Shown here one piece after another: positions 8,391-18,496 of a stretch of DNA of 64,000 bases; the first letter of the stretch is position 1; the number at the start of each line of letters is the position of its first letter. The position numbers and the translations under genes are program-made. A model generated the notes under the pieces. It saw nothing but the letters and a program-made list of their open reading frames with translations, searched no databases and was not told the DNA's origin. The DNA lies in NCBI GenBank assembly GCA_036273715.1, contig DASUHB010000069.1, positions 124,001 to 188,000 on the forward strand, in the 5' to 3' direction. The stretch comes from Gemmatimonadaceae bacterium. Its GTDB lineage: Bacteria; Gemmatimonadota; Gemmatimonadetes; Gemmatimonadales; Gemmatimonadaceae.

Positions 8391-11081
8391 TCAGTCCACG
8401 CGCAGGGCGGCCATCGGATCGAGACGCGCCGCGCGACGGGCGGGAATCCAACAGGCGAGGAGCACCATGGCCGTCAGCAGCGCGGCGGCCACGGCGATCG
8501 CGCGCGCATCGAAGGCGCCGACACCCTCGAGCTCTGCGCGCACCAGGCGCATCGCGAGTACCGAGGCGGCGAGTCCGGCGCCGGCGCCCCCTGCGCCTAA
8601 CGAAAGCCCTTCGCCGATCACGAGCCATGCGATCGCCCGCGGCCGGGCGCCGAGTGCGGTGCGCACCGCGAGCTCGCGCCGGCGCTGCAACACGCCCTGC
8701 GCCACGACGCCGTACAAGCCGACCGCCGCCAGCACCAGCGCCAGCGAGCCGAACGCTCCGATCCACAGGCTCGCGAGTCGCTGGGGCTCGAGCGTCATCG
8801 CGATCACACTCCCCAGTGGCCGCGGTTCTTCGACTCTCGCCGAAGGTGCGATGCCCGCGACGATGCGGCGGATCCACGCCGCGGACACCGGCGCGCCGTC
8901 GCGCGTGCGCACGAGCAGCGACAGATTGGTCGGTCGCTCCTGCGTGTATGGGACGTACATCACGAACGGCGGCTCGGCGTCGGCGAGCGAGGCGTGCTTG
9001 GTGTCGGCCACCTCCCCGACCACGAGCAGCGGCGGGCGCGGCGCGCCGGAGAGGTTAGGCCACACGAGCAGCTTGCCGATGGGGTTCACACCCGGCCACA
9101 GCGCCTCACCGAGGCGGCGGCTCACGATGACGACGTGCGCGGCGTGCTCGTCGTCCGCCGACGTGAACTCTCGACCGCGCAACAGTGGAATGTGCAGCAC
9201 AGCGAAGAGCGCCGGCGACACGTTGTCCATGTAGGACCTGATCGGAAAATCGAAGTCGTGGCCCGCGAGCTGCTCGCGCGATGGTTCTTCACCCGCGCGA
9301 AAGACCGACGCGCGCGTCGACCACTCTTGCGGCGGCGGCGTGGTGGTGAGCGCGGCGGCGGCCACGCTCGCATTCCGTCGCACGTTGGCCAGTAGCTCGC
9401 GGAAAAACGCGAGCTGTCCCGCGCTGTCCAACCGTGCCGTGTGCGGGTCGATCCAGGCGTACGTCACGCCGGGCACATCGAAGCCCGGGTCGGCGGCGAG
9501 CATGTGCTGCATCGCATCGAATACCGCGGCGGCTGCGCCTAACAAAACGAGCGAGGCGGCCACCTGGCCCGCAACCAGCAGCCGCTGCAGGCGCGACCGG
9601 CGCCGCACCGCGCCGGCCGCGCCATCCTTGAGCACCGCTCCCGGCGACAGGTGCATCGCGTGCGCCACCGGCGCGAGCGAGACCAGCACGGCGACGCCTA
9701 ACGCAAGCAGCGCCGCCGCGAACACCACGCGCCAATCCAATGACAGATCGGGATTCGGCATCGCCACTATTGTGTGGACCACGGGGGCCCACACGACCAG
9801 CTGCGCGAGCCCCACGCCAAGCGCCGCGGCAGCCACCGCGAGGATGGCGCCCTCAATGGCCAGACGTCCGGCGAGCGACGTGCGCGACGCGCCGAGCGCC
9901 AGACGCGTCGCCAGCTCGCGCCGGCGCGCCGCCGACCGAACGAGCCCGAGATTGGCGACGTTCGCACAGGCGATGAGCAGCACCATGGCGACGGCTGCGG
10001 ACACGAGGCGCGGCAGCCGCTCCACGTCGCTCCGGTCGTAGCTCGCCATGCCCGCGCCGGCGAACACGCGAACGCCGCGACCGCGATCCTCCGCATACGT
10101 CGCCGCCAGGCGGCTCATGATCAGGGACAGCTCGCGCTGCGCCTCCGCGACCGTGTGTCCGGGCGCCAGCCGCCCAACGGCGCGGAACCAGCCGTCGCCG
10201 CGACGGGCGGTCGGGTCGCCCTCGTTAGACACCGGCTGCAGCATCGTCAGCGGGATCCAGAGATCCATCGGATACAGGTTCATCGCACCGATGAATCCTT
10301 TCGGCGCGACGCCGATGATCGTGAGCGGATAGCCATACACATCGAGCGTCGAGCCGACCGCCGATACCGCTCGGCCGAATCGCTGCTGCCAGAACCGATA
10401 GCTGATCACGACCACCGGCGCGATCGTGCGCGGCACGACATCCGATGGTGCGAGCAGCCGCCCCGCTGCCGCGCGAACGCCGAGCACGGAGAAGAACTCG
10501 CCGCTCACGTAGTTCACCATCGCGCGCGTGTCGCCGGCGGCGTCGTGCACCTGCATCGGCGTTCCGTTGTAGGCCGTTAGGCCAGAAAGCGTGTGGGTCT
10601 CGCCGCGAATGTCCCGAAAATCGGGATAGCTCATTTCGCCGAGCGCGCCCGATGAGGCCACGACCTCAACCGATACGAGCTGCGCGGGCGCACGCACGGC
10701 GGGCAGCGGGCGCAGCAGCGTGCCCTTGAAGATGGTGATCATGGCCGTGGCGCCGCCGATGCCGATGGCCAGCGTCAGAATCGCCGTGCTCGTGTAGACA
10801 GGTGAGCGCGCGAGCGAGCGCAGCGCGTGTCGCACAGCGCGAACGGCGTTGGAGATCGATTCGCCGACCCAGGCGTCACGCGTCTCGTCTTTCACGCGCT
10901 CGATTCCACCGGTGGCAAGGAGCGCGGCTCGCCGCGCCGCCTCGGGTCCGGCACCTGCCCGCTGATGCTCGGCCGCGAGCAACGCGACGTAGGCGTGCAG
11001 TTCCTCGTCCAGGTCGAGCTCGGCGCGCCGCCGGTGGGCGACGGTTCGCCAGATGTGTCGGACCATCGAGATGGGGCGCAT
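8391..11081 (-). CDS. ADOP-family duplicated permease (MacB/FtsX fold), copy 1
   Basis: About 896 residues. Residues 20-75 form the soluble prefix domain typical of these proteins (ELDLDEELHAYVALLA...). TM1 (about 97-117, YTSTAILTLAIGIGGATA) is followed by a MacB-type periplasmic domain and three TM helices. The whole FtsX unit then repeats, ending with the usual PARRAARLDPMAALRVD tail. Such acidobacterial duplicated orphan permeases (TIGR03434) lack an ATPase partner in cis, and none is found here. MacB relatives move peptides, lipoproteins or toxins, but the substrate is unknown. It lies 18 bases downstream of a PadR regulator on the same strand, the standard pairing. One of five such pairs in 23 kb. 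Confidence 0.93.
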   Translation of the reverse strand: MRPISMVRHIWRTVAHRRRAELDLDEELHAYVALLAAEHQRAGAGPEAARRAALLATGGIERVKDETRDAWVGESISNAVRAVRHALRSLARSPVYTSTAILTLAIGIGGATAMITIFKGTLLRPLPAVRAPAQLVSVEVVASSGALGEMSYPDFRDIRGETHTLSGLTAYNGTPMQVHDAAGDTRAMVNYVSGEFFSVLGVRAAAGRLLAPSDVVPRTIAPVVVISYRFWQQRFGRAVSAVGSTLDVYGYPLTIIGVAPKGFIGAMNLYPMDLWIPLTMLQPVSNEGDPTARRGDGWFRAVGRLAPGHTVAEAQRELSLIMSRLAATYAEDRGRGVRVFAGAGMASYDRSDVERLPRLVSAAVAMVLLIACANVANLGLVRSAARRRELATRLALGASRTSLAGRLAIEGAILAVAAAALGVGLAQLVVWAPVVHTIVAMPNPDLSLDWRVVFAAALLALGVAVLVSLAPVAHAMHLSPGAVLKDGAAGAVRRRSRLQRLLVAGQVAASLVLLGAAAAVFDAMQHMLAADPGFDVPGVTYAWIDPHTARLDSAGQLAFFRELLANVRRNASVAAAALTTTPPPQEWSTRASVFRAGEEPSREQLAGHDFDFPIRSYMDNVSPALFAVLHIPLLRGREFTSADDEHAAHVVIVSRRLGEALWPGVNPIGKLLVWPNLSGAPRPPLLVVGEVADTKHASLADAEPPFVMYVPYTQERPTNLSLLVRTRDGAPVSAAWIRRIVAGIAPSARVEEPRPLGSVIAMTLEPQRLASLWIGAFGSLALVLAAVGLYGVVAQGVLQRRRELAVRTALGARPRAIAWLVIGEGLSLGAGGAGAGLAASVLAMRLVRAELEGVGAFDARAIAVAAALLTAMVLLACWIPARRAARLDPMAALRVD

Positions 11082-11099
11082 GCGTGTCGCCGTCCCGGT

Positions 11100-11432
11100 C
11101 TATGCGGATTCGAGCGCGGCGCGCATCGCGCCGGCCACCCGTTTCCACTCGTCGGTTTCGGCGGCCAACTGGCGCCGGCCGGCGGGCGTTAGGCGGTAGT
11201 ACTTGGCGCGGCGGTTGTGCTCGGATGCTCCCCACGAGGCCGCGAGCCATCCGTGCTGCTCGAGGCGATGCAGCGCCGGAAAGAGCGAACCCGGCCGAAC
11301 GCTGTACGCCCCGCGCGTGATCTGCTCGACGCGCCGAGAGACCGCGAGTCCATGCAGCGGCTCGAGGCTCAGGGCCTTGAGGATGAGCAGGTCGAGGGTT
11401 CCCTGTAGCAGCGGCGTCTGCGGCATCTTCAC
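11100..11432 (-). CDS. PadR-family transcriptional regulator paired with ADOP copy 1
   Basis: A 110-residue PadR-type winged helix of the group that accompanies ADOP permeases (TIGR03433). The signature LLQGTLDLLILKALSLEPLHG is followed by helix 3 with GSLFPALHRLEQHGWL, the wing (NRRAKYYRLTPAGRRQL) and a C-terminal dimerisation helix. The frame opens with GTG at 11432, but the ATG at 11426 (MPQTPLLQG) better matches relatives. The gene sits directly upstream of the permease, so it probably represses its own operon and responds to something the permease handles. A promoter and a palindrome overlap its start (see 11431-11481). Confidence 0.92.
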   Translation of the reverse strand: MKMPQTPLLQGTLDLLILKALSLEPLHGLAVSRRVEQITRGAYSVRPGSLFPALHRLEQHGWLAASWGASEHNRRAKYYRLTPAGRRQLAAETDEWKRVAGAMRAALESA

Positions 11433-11481
11433 TCGTATAGGGTGTCTACACGAGTATGCCGCCTGCCCTATCGAATGTCAA
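11431..11481 (-). promoter_or_regulatory. Sigma70-type promoter and PadR operator candidate upstream of PadR copy 1
   Basis: On the minus strand, TTGACA (11481-11476) and CATACT (11458-11453) are separated by exactly 17 bases. Over the expected start of transcription lies an inverted repeat: ACTCGTATAG (11431-11440) and CTACACGAGT (11446-11455), 9 of 10 positions symmetric with a 5-base centre. The palindrome covers the -10 element and the ribosome binding region, the expected place for an autorepressor. The TGTAGAC core recurs in front of PadR copy 4. Confidence 0.6.
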
Positions 11482-11644
11482 TAGGAGCGGCGAGCACAGC
11501 AGGGCGGCCGCGGTCGGACGGCGCGTGGTGGTCCCCGGACCGGCCACGGCGCTCGCACATGGTTAGGCGCCGGGCTTTGACGCGGGATGCGTCGGGCCAA
11601 TATGTTCGTGCTATCCCAGGTTCCTCTCTTCTCCGGACTCGAGC

Positions 11645-12760
11645 ATGCGCCCACTCCGCTTCTTCCTCGTCCTGCCTGTACTCCTTCTCGGCGCGTCGCT
11701 TCCGGCGCAGCAGCCATCGACCACCGGGCCGTATCACGTGCTCAAGCGGGCTCGAGTGGGCGGCGACGGCGGGTACGACTACGTGTACGCCGACGTCGCC
11801 GGCCGGCGCCTCTACATTCCGCGCGGCGGTTCGCGCGCCGAACCGGCCACGGACAGCACGCCCGCCAAGGCGGCGGTGCCGGGCCGGATCACCGTCTTCG
11901 ATCTGCAGACGCTGGCTCCGTTAGGCGAGATTCCCAATAGCGGCGGCCAGGGCGTCGTCGTCGATCCCAAGTCCGGCCACGGCTTCTCGAGCAGTCCCGC
12001 CGTGACGATGTTCGACACCAAGTCGCTCACCATCATCAAGCAGATCCCGGTTGCCCCGGCGCGGCCCGACGGCATTCTCTTCGATCCGTTCAACCGGCGC
12101 GTCTACGTGTTCAGCCATCCGACACGCAACGCCACCGTCATCGACGCCAAGGACGGCACGGTGCTCGGTACCGTCGACCTGGGCGGCACGCCGGAAGAGG
12201 CGGTAACCGACGGGCACGGCACGATCTACGATGTGATGCAGGACTCGGCCGGCAGCGTGACGGTGATCGACGCCAGGACGATGCGCGCCACCGCGCACTA
12301 TTCGTTAGGCGACCACGGCCGCTGCAATGGCCTGGCGCTCGACGACGCGCACCACGTGCTGTTCGCGGCCTGCGCGCAGTCGGGCAATCCGCCGGCGAAT
12401 CCTCCGCAGCCGACGATGGTGATCCTGAGCGCGAGGACCGGCGCGATCCTGGACACGCTGCCGCTGGCCGGCCGGTCGGATGGCGCCGTATTCAATCCGG
12501 CGACCGGGGAAGCGTTCAGCACCGGCGCCAACGGCACGCTGACGGTGGTCAAGGAACGGAGTCCGACGGCGTTCGCGGTCGAAGAGGACCTGCCAACGAT
12601 GAACGGCGCGCGCACGATCACGCTGGACACGAAGACGAATCGCATTTTCACGATCAGCCTCGAGCGCACCCCGCCCCCGGCGGGCGCCGAGCCGGGAAGC
12701 CGGGCCTCGTTCGGGACGCCGGTGCCGGGCTCGTTCACCATCCTCATGATCGGCCGTTAG
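11645..12760 (+). CDS. Exported YVTN/YncE-like beta-propeller protein, 371 aa
   Basis: The ATG is followed by a Sec signal peptide (MRPLRFFLVLPVLLLGASLPA, cleaved near QQPS). The rest consists of repeated ~40-45-residue blades of the type ...ITVFDLQTLAPLGEI..., ...VTMFDTKSLTIIKQIPV..., ...ATVIDAKDGTVLGTVDL... and ...VTVIDARTMRATAHY.... This spacing and the V-I/F-D-x-x-T strand pattern are those of YncE/YVTN seven-bladed propellers, usually periplasmic binding proteins without enzyme activity. A loop with GNPPANPPQP is low-complexity. The MFS gene starts 7 bases after its stop, so the two are probably one operon, which hints at a role near transport. No cofactor motif is visible. Confidence 0.85.
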   Translation: MRPLRFFLVLPVLLLGASLPAQQPSTTGPYHVLKRARVGGDGGYDYVYADVAGRRLYIPRGGSRAEPATDSTPAKAAVPGRITVFDLQTLAPLGEIPNSGGQGVVVDPKSGHGFSSSPAVTMFDTKSLTIIKQIPVAPARPDGILFDPFNRRVYVFSHPTRNATVIDAKDGTVLGTVDLGGTPEEAVTDGHGTIYDVMQDSAGSVTVIDARTMRATAHYSLGDHGRCNGLALDDAHHVLFAACAQSGNPPANPPQPTMVILSARTGAILDTLPLAGRSDGAVFNPATGEAFSTGANGTLTVVKERSPTAFAVEEDLPTMNGARTITLDTKTNRIFTISLERTPPPAGAEPGSRASFGTPVPGSFTILMIGR

Positions 12761-12767
12761 GCATTCG

Positions 12768-13982
12768 GTGAACGAGACGGCATCGGACGCGCCGCGCTCC
12801 CGGTACGCCGCGCTGGCCGCGTCGGCGTTCGCGTTCGTCGTGGTGATGGGCATCGTCAACCTGTTCGCCGACATCACGTACGAGGGCGGCGGCAGCATCA
12901 ACGGCCCCTTCATGGGATCGTTAGGCGCGGGCGCCGCCGCCATCAGCATCGTCGCCGGGCTCGGCGAGTTCTTGGGGTACAGCCTGCGCGCCGTGTCCGG
13001 TTGGGCGGCGGACCGGACCGGCAAGTACTGGGCGCTCACGTTCGTCGGCTACGGCATCAACCTGTTCGCCGTGCCGGCCATGGCGTTCGCCGGCAACTGG
13101 GAAATCGCCGGCGTGCTCATCCTGACCGAGCGCATCGGCCGAGCGATCCGCAAGCCGACCGTCGGCGCGATGCTGTCGTACTCCACCGGCGCGCTGGGCC
13201 GCGGGTGGGTGTACGGGCTCAACTCGGCGCTCGACGAAACCGGGGCCACGATCGGACCGATCATTCTCGCGATCGCGCTGTCGCGCGGACTCGGGTATCG
13301 CCACGGCTACGCCCTGCTCTTCATCTCGGCCGCCTGCGCGATCGCCGCGTTGGTGGTGGCGCGCGTCATTTTTCCGGTGCCATCGCGGCTCGAGACCGAC
13401 AGCGACCGGCGGGCGGCGCCGGCAGGCTTCACGCCGTCGTTCTGGCTGTTCATGTTGGCCGCGGGATGCTTCGGCGCCGGCCTCATGAGCTTCGAGTTTA
13501 TCTCGTTCCATCTGGCGAGCCGGCACGTGGTGTCGCTCGGCTGGATCCCGCTCTTCCTGGCTATCTCGACCGGCGTGGGCGTGTTCGTCAACCTTGCGTT
13601 AGGCAAGCTGTACGATCGCGCCGGCCTGCGCGTCGTGCTCGTGGCGGTGTTCGTGAGCTCCCTGTTTTCGCCGCTCGTGTTCCTGGGCGGTTTCGGCGCC
13701 GCGCTCGTCGGCCTCGTGCTCTGGGGTGTCGGCTACGCGACCCAGGACACGCTGCTCAAGGCCGTGCTCGCCGGCATGCTGCCCGAGGGGAAGCGCAATC
13801 TCGCGTTCGGGTTGTTCTACACCGGCTACGGCGTCGGCTGGCTGATCGGCAGCGTCGTGACCGGGCTGTTGTATCGCAGCTCGATCCCCGCCGTCATCGT
13901 GTTCGCGATGGCAGTGCAGCTCGTGTCGATTCCAATTTTTATCCAGGCGGACAAAAGGCGGAGACTGCCGGACACTGCCTGA
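12768..13982 (+). CDS. Major facilitator superfamily transporter, 404 aa
   Basis: Twelve hydrophobic segments in two halves. The loop between TM2 and TM3 carries the MFS motif A region (SGWAADRTGKYWAL) and the second half has LALGKLYDRAGLRVVL. The GTG start lies 7 bases after the propeller stop. The N-terminal segment VVMGIVNLFADITYEGGGSINGPFMG is distinctive of a bacterial MFS subgroup of unknown substrate. The tail (QADKRRRLPDTA) runs into an inverted repeat, so the last codons are contributed by that element. The direction of transport cannot be told. Confidence 0.88.
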   Translation: MNETASDAPRSRYAALAASAFAFVVVMGIVNLFADITYEGGGSINGPFMGSLGAGAAAISIVAGLGEFLGYSLRAVSGWAADRTGKYWALTFVGYGINLFAVPAMAFAGNWEIAGVLILTERIGRAIRKPTVGAMLSYSTGALGRGWVYGLNSALDETGATIGPIILAIALSRGLGYRHGYALLFISAACAIAALVVARVIFPVPSRLETDSDRRAAPAGFTPSFWLFMLAAGCFGAGLMSFEFISFHLASRHVVSLGWIPLFLAISTGVGVFVNLALGKLYDRAGLRVVLVAVFVSSLFSPLVFLGGFGAALVGLVLWGVGYATQDTLLKAVLAGMLPEGKRNLAFGLFYTGYGVGWLIGSVVTGLLYRSSIPAVIVFAMAVQLVSIPIFIQADKRRRLPDTA

Positions 13983-14085
13983 CACGGTGCGCGTTTGTCC
14001 GGCAGTGTCCGGCAGTATCATAGCTTGCTCCGCCTTTCGCTTTTGTCCGTTAGTGTCAGAGCTTGGTCCGTCTTTTAGCCGCCGC
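13947..14085. repeat. TGTCCG-rich palindromic and tandem repeat element at the MFS 3' end
   Basis: Perfect 16-base arms ACTGCCGGACACTGCC (13964-13979) and GGCAGTGTCCGGCAGT (14001-14016) form a hairpin that includes the MFS stop codon. Outer, less perfect arms (GGACAAAAGGCGGAG at about 13949-13963 and CTCCGCCTTTCGCTTTTGTCC at 14029-14049) extend it. The right side is also tandemly repeated: TGTCCGGCAGTATCATAGCTTG and, about 40 bases on, TGTCCGTTAGTGTCAGAGCTTG. It could act as a bidirectional terminator for the convergent MFS and ADOP genes. The repetition suggests a REP/MITE-like element related to the one at 50537-50657. Confidence 0.65.
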
Positions 14086-16771
14086 GCAACACGTCCATCG
14101 GTTCGAACGCCGCGGCACGGCGCGCCGGGACGTAGCTCGCCACCAGCGCCACGCCGCAGAGCACCACGAGCACCGTCGCGAACGCGATCGGATCGGTGGG
14201 GCTCACCTGATAGAGGAGCCGCTTGAGGACGCGCGTGGCCGCCAGCGCCGCCACACCGCCGATAATCGCGCCCACCAGCGACAACGCCACTCCCTGCTTC
14301 AACACCAGATGCACGATCTGCGGCGCCGAGGCGCCCAACGCGACGCGAATGCTGATCTCGCGCCCGCGTTGGGCGACGAGATACGAGATCACGCTGTAGA
14401 CACCGAGCGTTGCCAGCAGCAGCGCGACCGCCCCGAAGATGCCCACGAGGAGCAGCATGAATCGCTGGCTGTCCACCGACCGGCCGATGATGTCCTCGAC
14501 GGTGAGAAACCGCATCGGCACATCGGCGCGCACCTGCGGGAACGCGCGCCGCGCCGCGGCAATCGCCCCGGCTTCGTTGCTTGCCGCCATGATCACGAAC
14601 ATCTCGTTGCTGTTGCCGGGACGCTGATCGAAGTCGACGTACGCCGCGGGCAGAGGGTCGGCCGCCAGGTCCTGCTCGCGCGTATCGCCGACGATGCCGA
14701 CGATCGTCATCGGCGTCAGGTCGCCGTCGATGTTGCCGAATTCGATCACCTTGCCCATGGCATCTCCGTTAGGCCACCGCTTGTGCGCCAGCGCCGCGTT
14801 GATCACGGCGACTTCCGGCCCGCCCGCGCGGTCGGTCGCATCGAACACCCGACCCGACAGTACCGGGATCCCCATCGCCTTGAAGTAGCCGCCGGTGGCC
14901 GTGCGATAGGTCGCGTAGCCGGTGCGCGCCTTGTCGTTGAACATCCCCTCGAGGGCGCTCGGCGCGAGCTTGATGCCCGCGTTGTCGAGCACCAGGAACT
15001 CGCCGTTGCTGCTGCCGTTCGAGAACGGCGGCGCATCGGAGATGCCGACGCTCGTCACGCCCGGAATGGCGAGCGCGCGCTCGGCGAGCTGCTGATAGTA
15101 CACGGAGCGGCGGCCGATGTAATTCGTGTCGCGCGGCTCATCGAAGACGGTGCCGGCCACCACCATGCCGTGCGTGCGAAATCCCGGGTCGATGCTCATG
15201 AGGCCGACGAAGCTGCGCGCGAGCAGGCCGGCGCCGATGAGCAGCACCACCGTCATCGCGAGCTGCACGACGACGAGCGAGCCGCGCACGCGATAGCTCG
15301 CGCCACCGCCGCCTTGCGTGCGCTGCGACTGTGACAGCGCGGCGCGCAGATCGCCGGCGGTGCCGCGCCACGCGGCGACGAGTGCTAACGCAACCGCCGT
15401 GGCCGCCGAAATGACGACGGCGAACACGAGCACGCGCCAATCGAGCGACAACTCTCCCACGCGCGGGATCAACGCCGGACGCAGCACGAGCAGCATCTTC
15501 ATCCCCGCGGCCGCGATCACCATGCCTCCCAGGCATCCCACCGCGGCCAGCAGCGACGTTTCGATCAGCAGCTGCTGCGCAATCCGCCCCCGCCCGGCGC
15601 CGATGGCCACGCGTACGGCGATTTCACTCTCGCGCACCGCCATGCGCGCGATGAGCAGGTTGGCAACGTTCGCGCACGCGATGAGCAGCAGCACGGCGGA
15701 CGCGCCAAGGATGAGCAAGAGGAGGACTTTGACGCTGCCGATGATCTGATCGCGCAGTGGAATCGCCGTGCCGTCAAGCGTCCACGTCGCATCGCCGACT
15801 GCCGCGTGCAAGCGGCGCAGCACCATCGAAACGTCGCGTGTCGCGGCCTCGGTCGTGACGCCGTCTTTCACGCGCGCGATGACGTTCCAGTTGTGCGCCG
15901 TGTAGCTGGTGGCTTCGCCGAACGGCTCGCGCGGATACCAGGCATCGGTGCCGGCGGGAAATTCCTTGCCGGCCGGCAGCACGCCGATGATCGTGATCGG
16001 CGTTTCGCCGCTCTTGATGATGGTACCGATCACTGACTCCGATCCGCCAAAGAGCCGCATCCAGAGGCCATGGCTGATCAGGATCACCATGGGCGAACCC
16101 TTCTGTTGGTCTTCCGGCGCAAACGATCGACCGAGCTCGGGGCGGACGTTCAGCACGCGAAAAAACTCTTTCGACACCCCGGCCGCGGTCACACGCGTCG
16201 CGGTGCCGTTCGTGGAGAACGACATGTCGCCGGTGTTGTACTCCGCCGCCGCGCTCAGCGTATGGTTTTCGGCGAGGAGATGGTCGAACGTCGGATCTGC
16301 GAAGTGCAGATGGCGCCCGTTGGCGTCGATGCCCCACAGTTGGACCAGCTGCTGCGGATCGGAGAACGGCAGCGGTTTGAGCACGACCCCGTTGACGACG
16401 GAGAAGATCGCTGTCGTGGCGCCGACGCCCAACGCGAGCGTCAGGCTTGCGATGAGAGCGAACGCCGGGGACCGGCGCATCTGACGAAGCGCGAATCGCA
16501 GGTCCTGGGCGATGCTGGAAAGTCGTTCGCGAGCTTGCGCGCGTTGCATGTGCGGCACCTCCAAGGCGACGCAGTAGTCGTGCAGGTCCTGGACGTCTCC
16601 GAATTTCCGTTGGGCTTGAGCGATCGCGTCATCGTGGGACCGTCCCGCACGTTCGAGCGACTGGACGCGCATCGCGACATGGAAAGCCACCTCGTCCTCC
16701 AGGTCGCGCGTGATCTGCCCGCTCGACGCGGGCAGTCGGAACGCGCGGCGAACACCGGAGGGCACCTGCAT
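14075..16771 (-). CDS. ADOP-family duplicated permease (MacB/FtsX fold), copy 2
   Basis: 898 residues with the soluble prefix domain (DLEDEVAFHVAMRVQSLERAG), TM1 around residue 100 (PAFALIASLTLALGVGATTAIFSVVNGVVLKPLP), a MacB-type periplasmic domain, a central TM cluster (LLLLILGASAVLLLIACANVANL) and the repeated second half ending PARRAAAFEPMDVLRGG. The central cluster with IACANVANL is strongly conserved in all five copies. Only 2 bases separate its ATG from the PadR stop, so translation is coupled. No ABC ATPase is nearby. The stop lies at the edge of the TGTCCG-rich repeat. Confidence 0.93.
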   Translation of the reverse strand: MQVPSGVRRAFRLPASSGQITRDLEDEVAFHVAMRVQSLERAGRSHDDAIAQAQRKFGDVQDLHDYCVALEVPHMQRAQARERLSSIAQDLRFALRQMRRSPAFALIASLTLALGVGATTAIFSVVNGVVLKPLPFSDPQQLVQLWGIDANGRHLHFADPTFDHLLAENHTLSAAAEYNTGDMSFSTNGTATRVTAAGVSKEFFRVLNVRPELGRSFAPEDQQKGSPMVILISHGLWMRLFGGSESVIGTIIKSGETPITIIGVLPAGKEFPAGTDAWYPREPFGEATSYTAHNWNVIARVKDGVTTEAATRDVSMVLRRLHAAVGDATWTLDGTAIPLRDQIIGSVKVLLLLILGASAVLLLIACANVANLLIARMAVRESEIAVRVAIGAGRGRIAQQLLIETSLLAAVGCLGGMVIAAAGMKMLLVLRPALIPRVGELSLDWRVLVFAVVISAATAVALALVAAWRGTAGDLRAALSQSQRTQGGGGASYRVRGSLVVVQLAMTVVLLIGAGLLARSFVGLMSIDPGFRTHGMVVAGTVFDEPRDTNYIGRRSVYYQQLAERALAIPGVTSVGISDAPPFSNGSSNGEFLVLDNAGIKLAPSALEGMFNDKARTGYATYRTATGGYFKAMGIPVLSGRVFDATDRAGGPEVAVINAALAHKRWPNGDAMGKVIEFGNIDGDLTPMTIVGIVGDTREQDLAADPLPAAYVDFDQRPGNSNEMFVIMAASNEAGAIAAARRAFPQVRADVPMRFLTVEDIIGRSVDSQRFMLLLVGIFGAVALLLATLGVYSVISYLVAQRGREISIRVALGASAPQIVHLVLKQGVALSLVGAIIGGVAALAATRVLKRLLYQVSPTDPIAFATVLVVLCGVALVASYVPARRAAAFEPMDVLRGG

Positions 16772-16773
16772 GA

Positions 16774-17106
16774 TCAGCTCGACTCGATGATTCGGCCCAC
16801 CGCGAGGGCGTACCGCTTCCAGGTCTCCGATTCAGAGCGGAGTCGCGCGCGGCCGCGCGTTGTGAGCGAGTAGTACTTCGCTCGGCGCTTGTTGTCGGAG
16901 AGTCCCCACTCCGACGTGATGGCACCGCTTTCCTCGAGTCGGTGGAGCGCCTTGTAGAGCGCGGCATCCACGATCACGAGGTGGCCGCCGCCGCGGTGCT
17001 CGATCCATTCGGCGATGGCGTAGCCGTGCATGGCGCCCCAGGAGAGGGTCTTGAGCACCAGCACATCGAGCGTGCCGTGCAGGAGGTCACTGGCGTCGCG
17101 AGGCAT
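16774..17106 (-). CDS. PadR-family transcriptional regulator paired with ADOP copy 2
   Basis: 110 residues: DLLHGTLDVLVLKTLSWGAMHGYAIAEWIE (DNA-binding N-terminus), DAALYKALHRLEESGAITSEWGLSDNKRRAKYYSLTTRGRARL (recognition helix and wing) and a C-terminal helix. The ATG at 17106 agrees with relatives. It almost touches the permease gene downstream and probably controls the pair. The upstream region lacks the TGTAGAC motif seen before PadR copies 1 and 4. It contains ACTATCGTTG, which might be the -10 region, but I cannot assign a promoter with confidence. Confidence 0.92.
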   Translation of the reverse strand: MPRDASDLLHGTLDVLVLKTLSWGAMHGYAIAEWIEHRGGGHLVIVDAALYKALHRLEESGAITSEWGLSDNKRRAKYYSLTTRGRARLRSESETWKRYALAVGRIIESS

Positions 17107-17202
17107 CGTTCGTCCACTAACGAGGTTTGGGCAACGATAGTTTCACCGCTCGCGGAACGCAATCGCTGGGCTGAACCCGGACGGGACAATGTCCCCCGCG
17201 AC

Positions 17203-17251
17203 AGCATCAGAGAGTTTTTGCCTACTTTGTAGGCAAAAACTCCGTGATGCT
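17203..17251. repeat. AT-rich perfect palindrome, copy 1 of a two-copy element
   Basis: Perfect 14-base arms GAGTTTTTGCCTAC (17212-17225) and GTAGGCAAAAACTC (17229-17242) enclose TTT. Outer 7-base arms AGCATCA (17203-17209) and TGATGCT (17245-17251) continue the symmetry. The core AGAGTTTTTGCCTACTTTGT recurs at 61281-61328. Poly-T lies 5' and poly-A 3' of the stem, the wrong order for an intrinsic terminator on either strand, so a protein-binding site or a REP/MITE-like element is more likely. Confidence 0.7.
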
Positions 17252-17287
17252 CCGTCGAGCATGGCCGGGCTCGCGGATGCCCTATCG

Positions 17288-17371
17288 CTAGTCGGCGCGC
17301 ATTGCGATCGCCGGGTCGGCCCATGCGGCGCGCAGAGCCGGACCGAGAACCGCGGCGGCGGTCGCCGCCAG
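17288..17371 (-). pseudogene. Relic of an ADOP permease C-terminus
   Basis: On the minus strand, 27 codons before a TAG at 17288 read LAATAAAVLGPALRAAWADP followed by AIAMRAD. This matches the invariant end of ADOP permeases (…PARRAARxDPMxALRAD), including the Asp-Pro and the final Ala-x-Arg-Ala-Asp. Nothing upstream in frame resembles the rest of the family. It sits between PadR copy 2 and the aldo/keto reductase, where no permease is expected. I read it as the stub of a deleted sixth ADOP gene. The match is short, so chance is not excluded. Confidence 0.45.
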
Positions 17372-17431
17372 CTTTGAAGCTTCCCTTCGAGATGACGATC
17401 CCGCAGGACGCGCCGAGACGGGATATGTTGA

Positions 17432-18496
<1,065 letters not shown>

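Noticed and set aside
13001-14023. Long plus-strand frame over the MFS gene
   Set aside because: Shadow of the transporter in a different frame; arginine-rich and without protein features.
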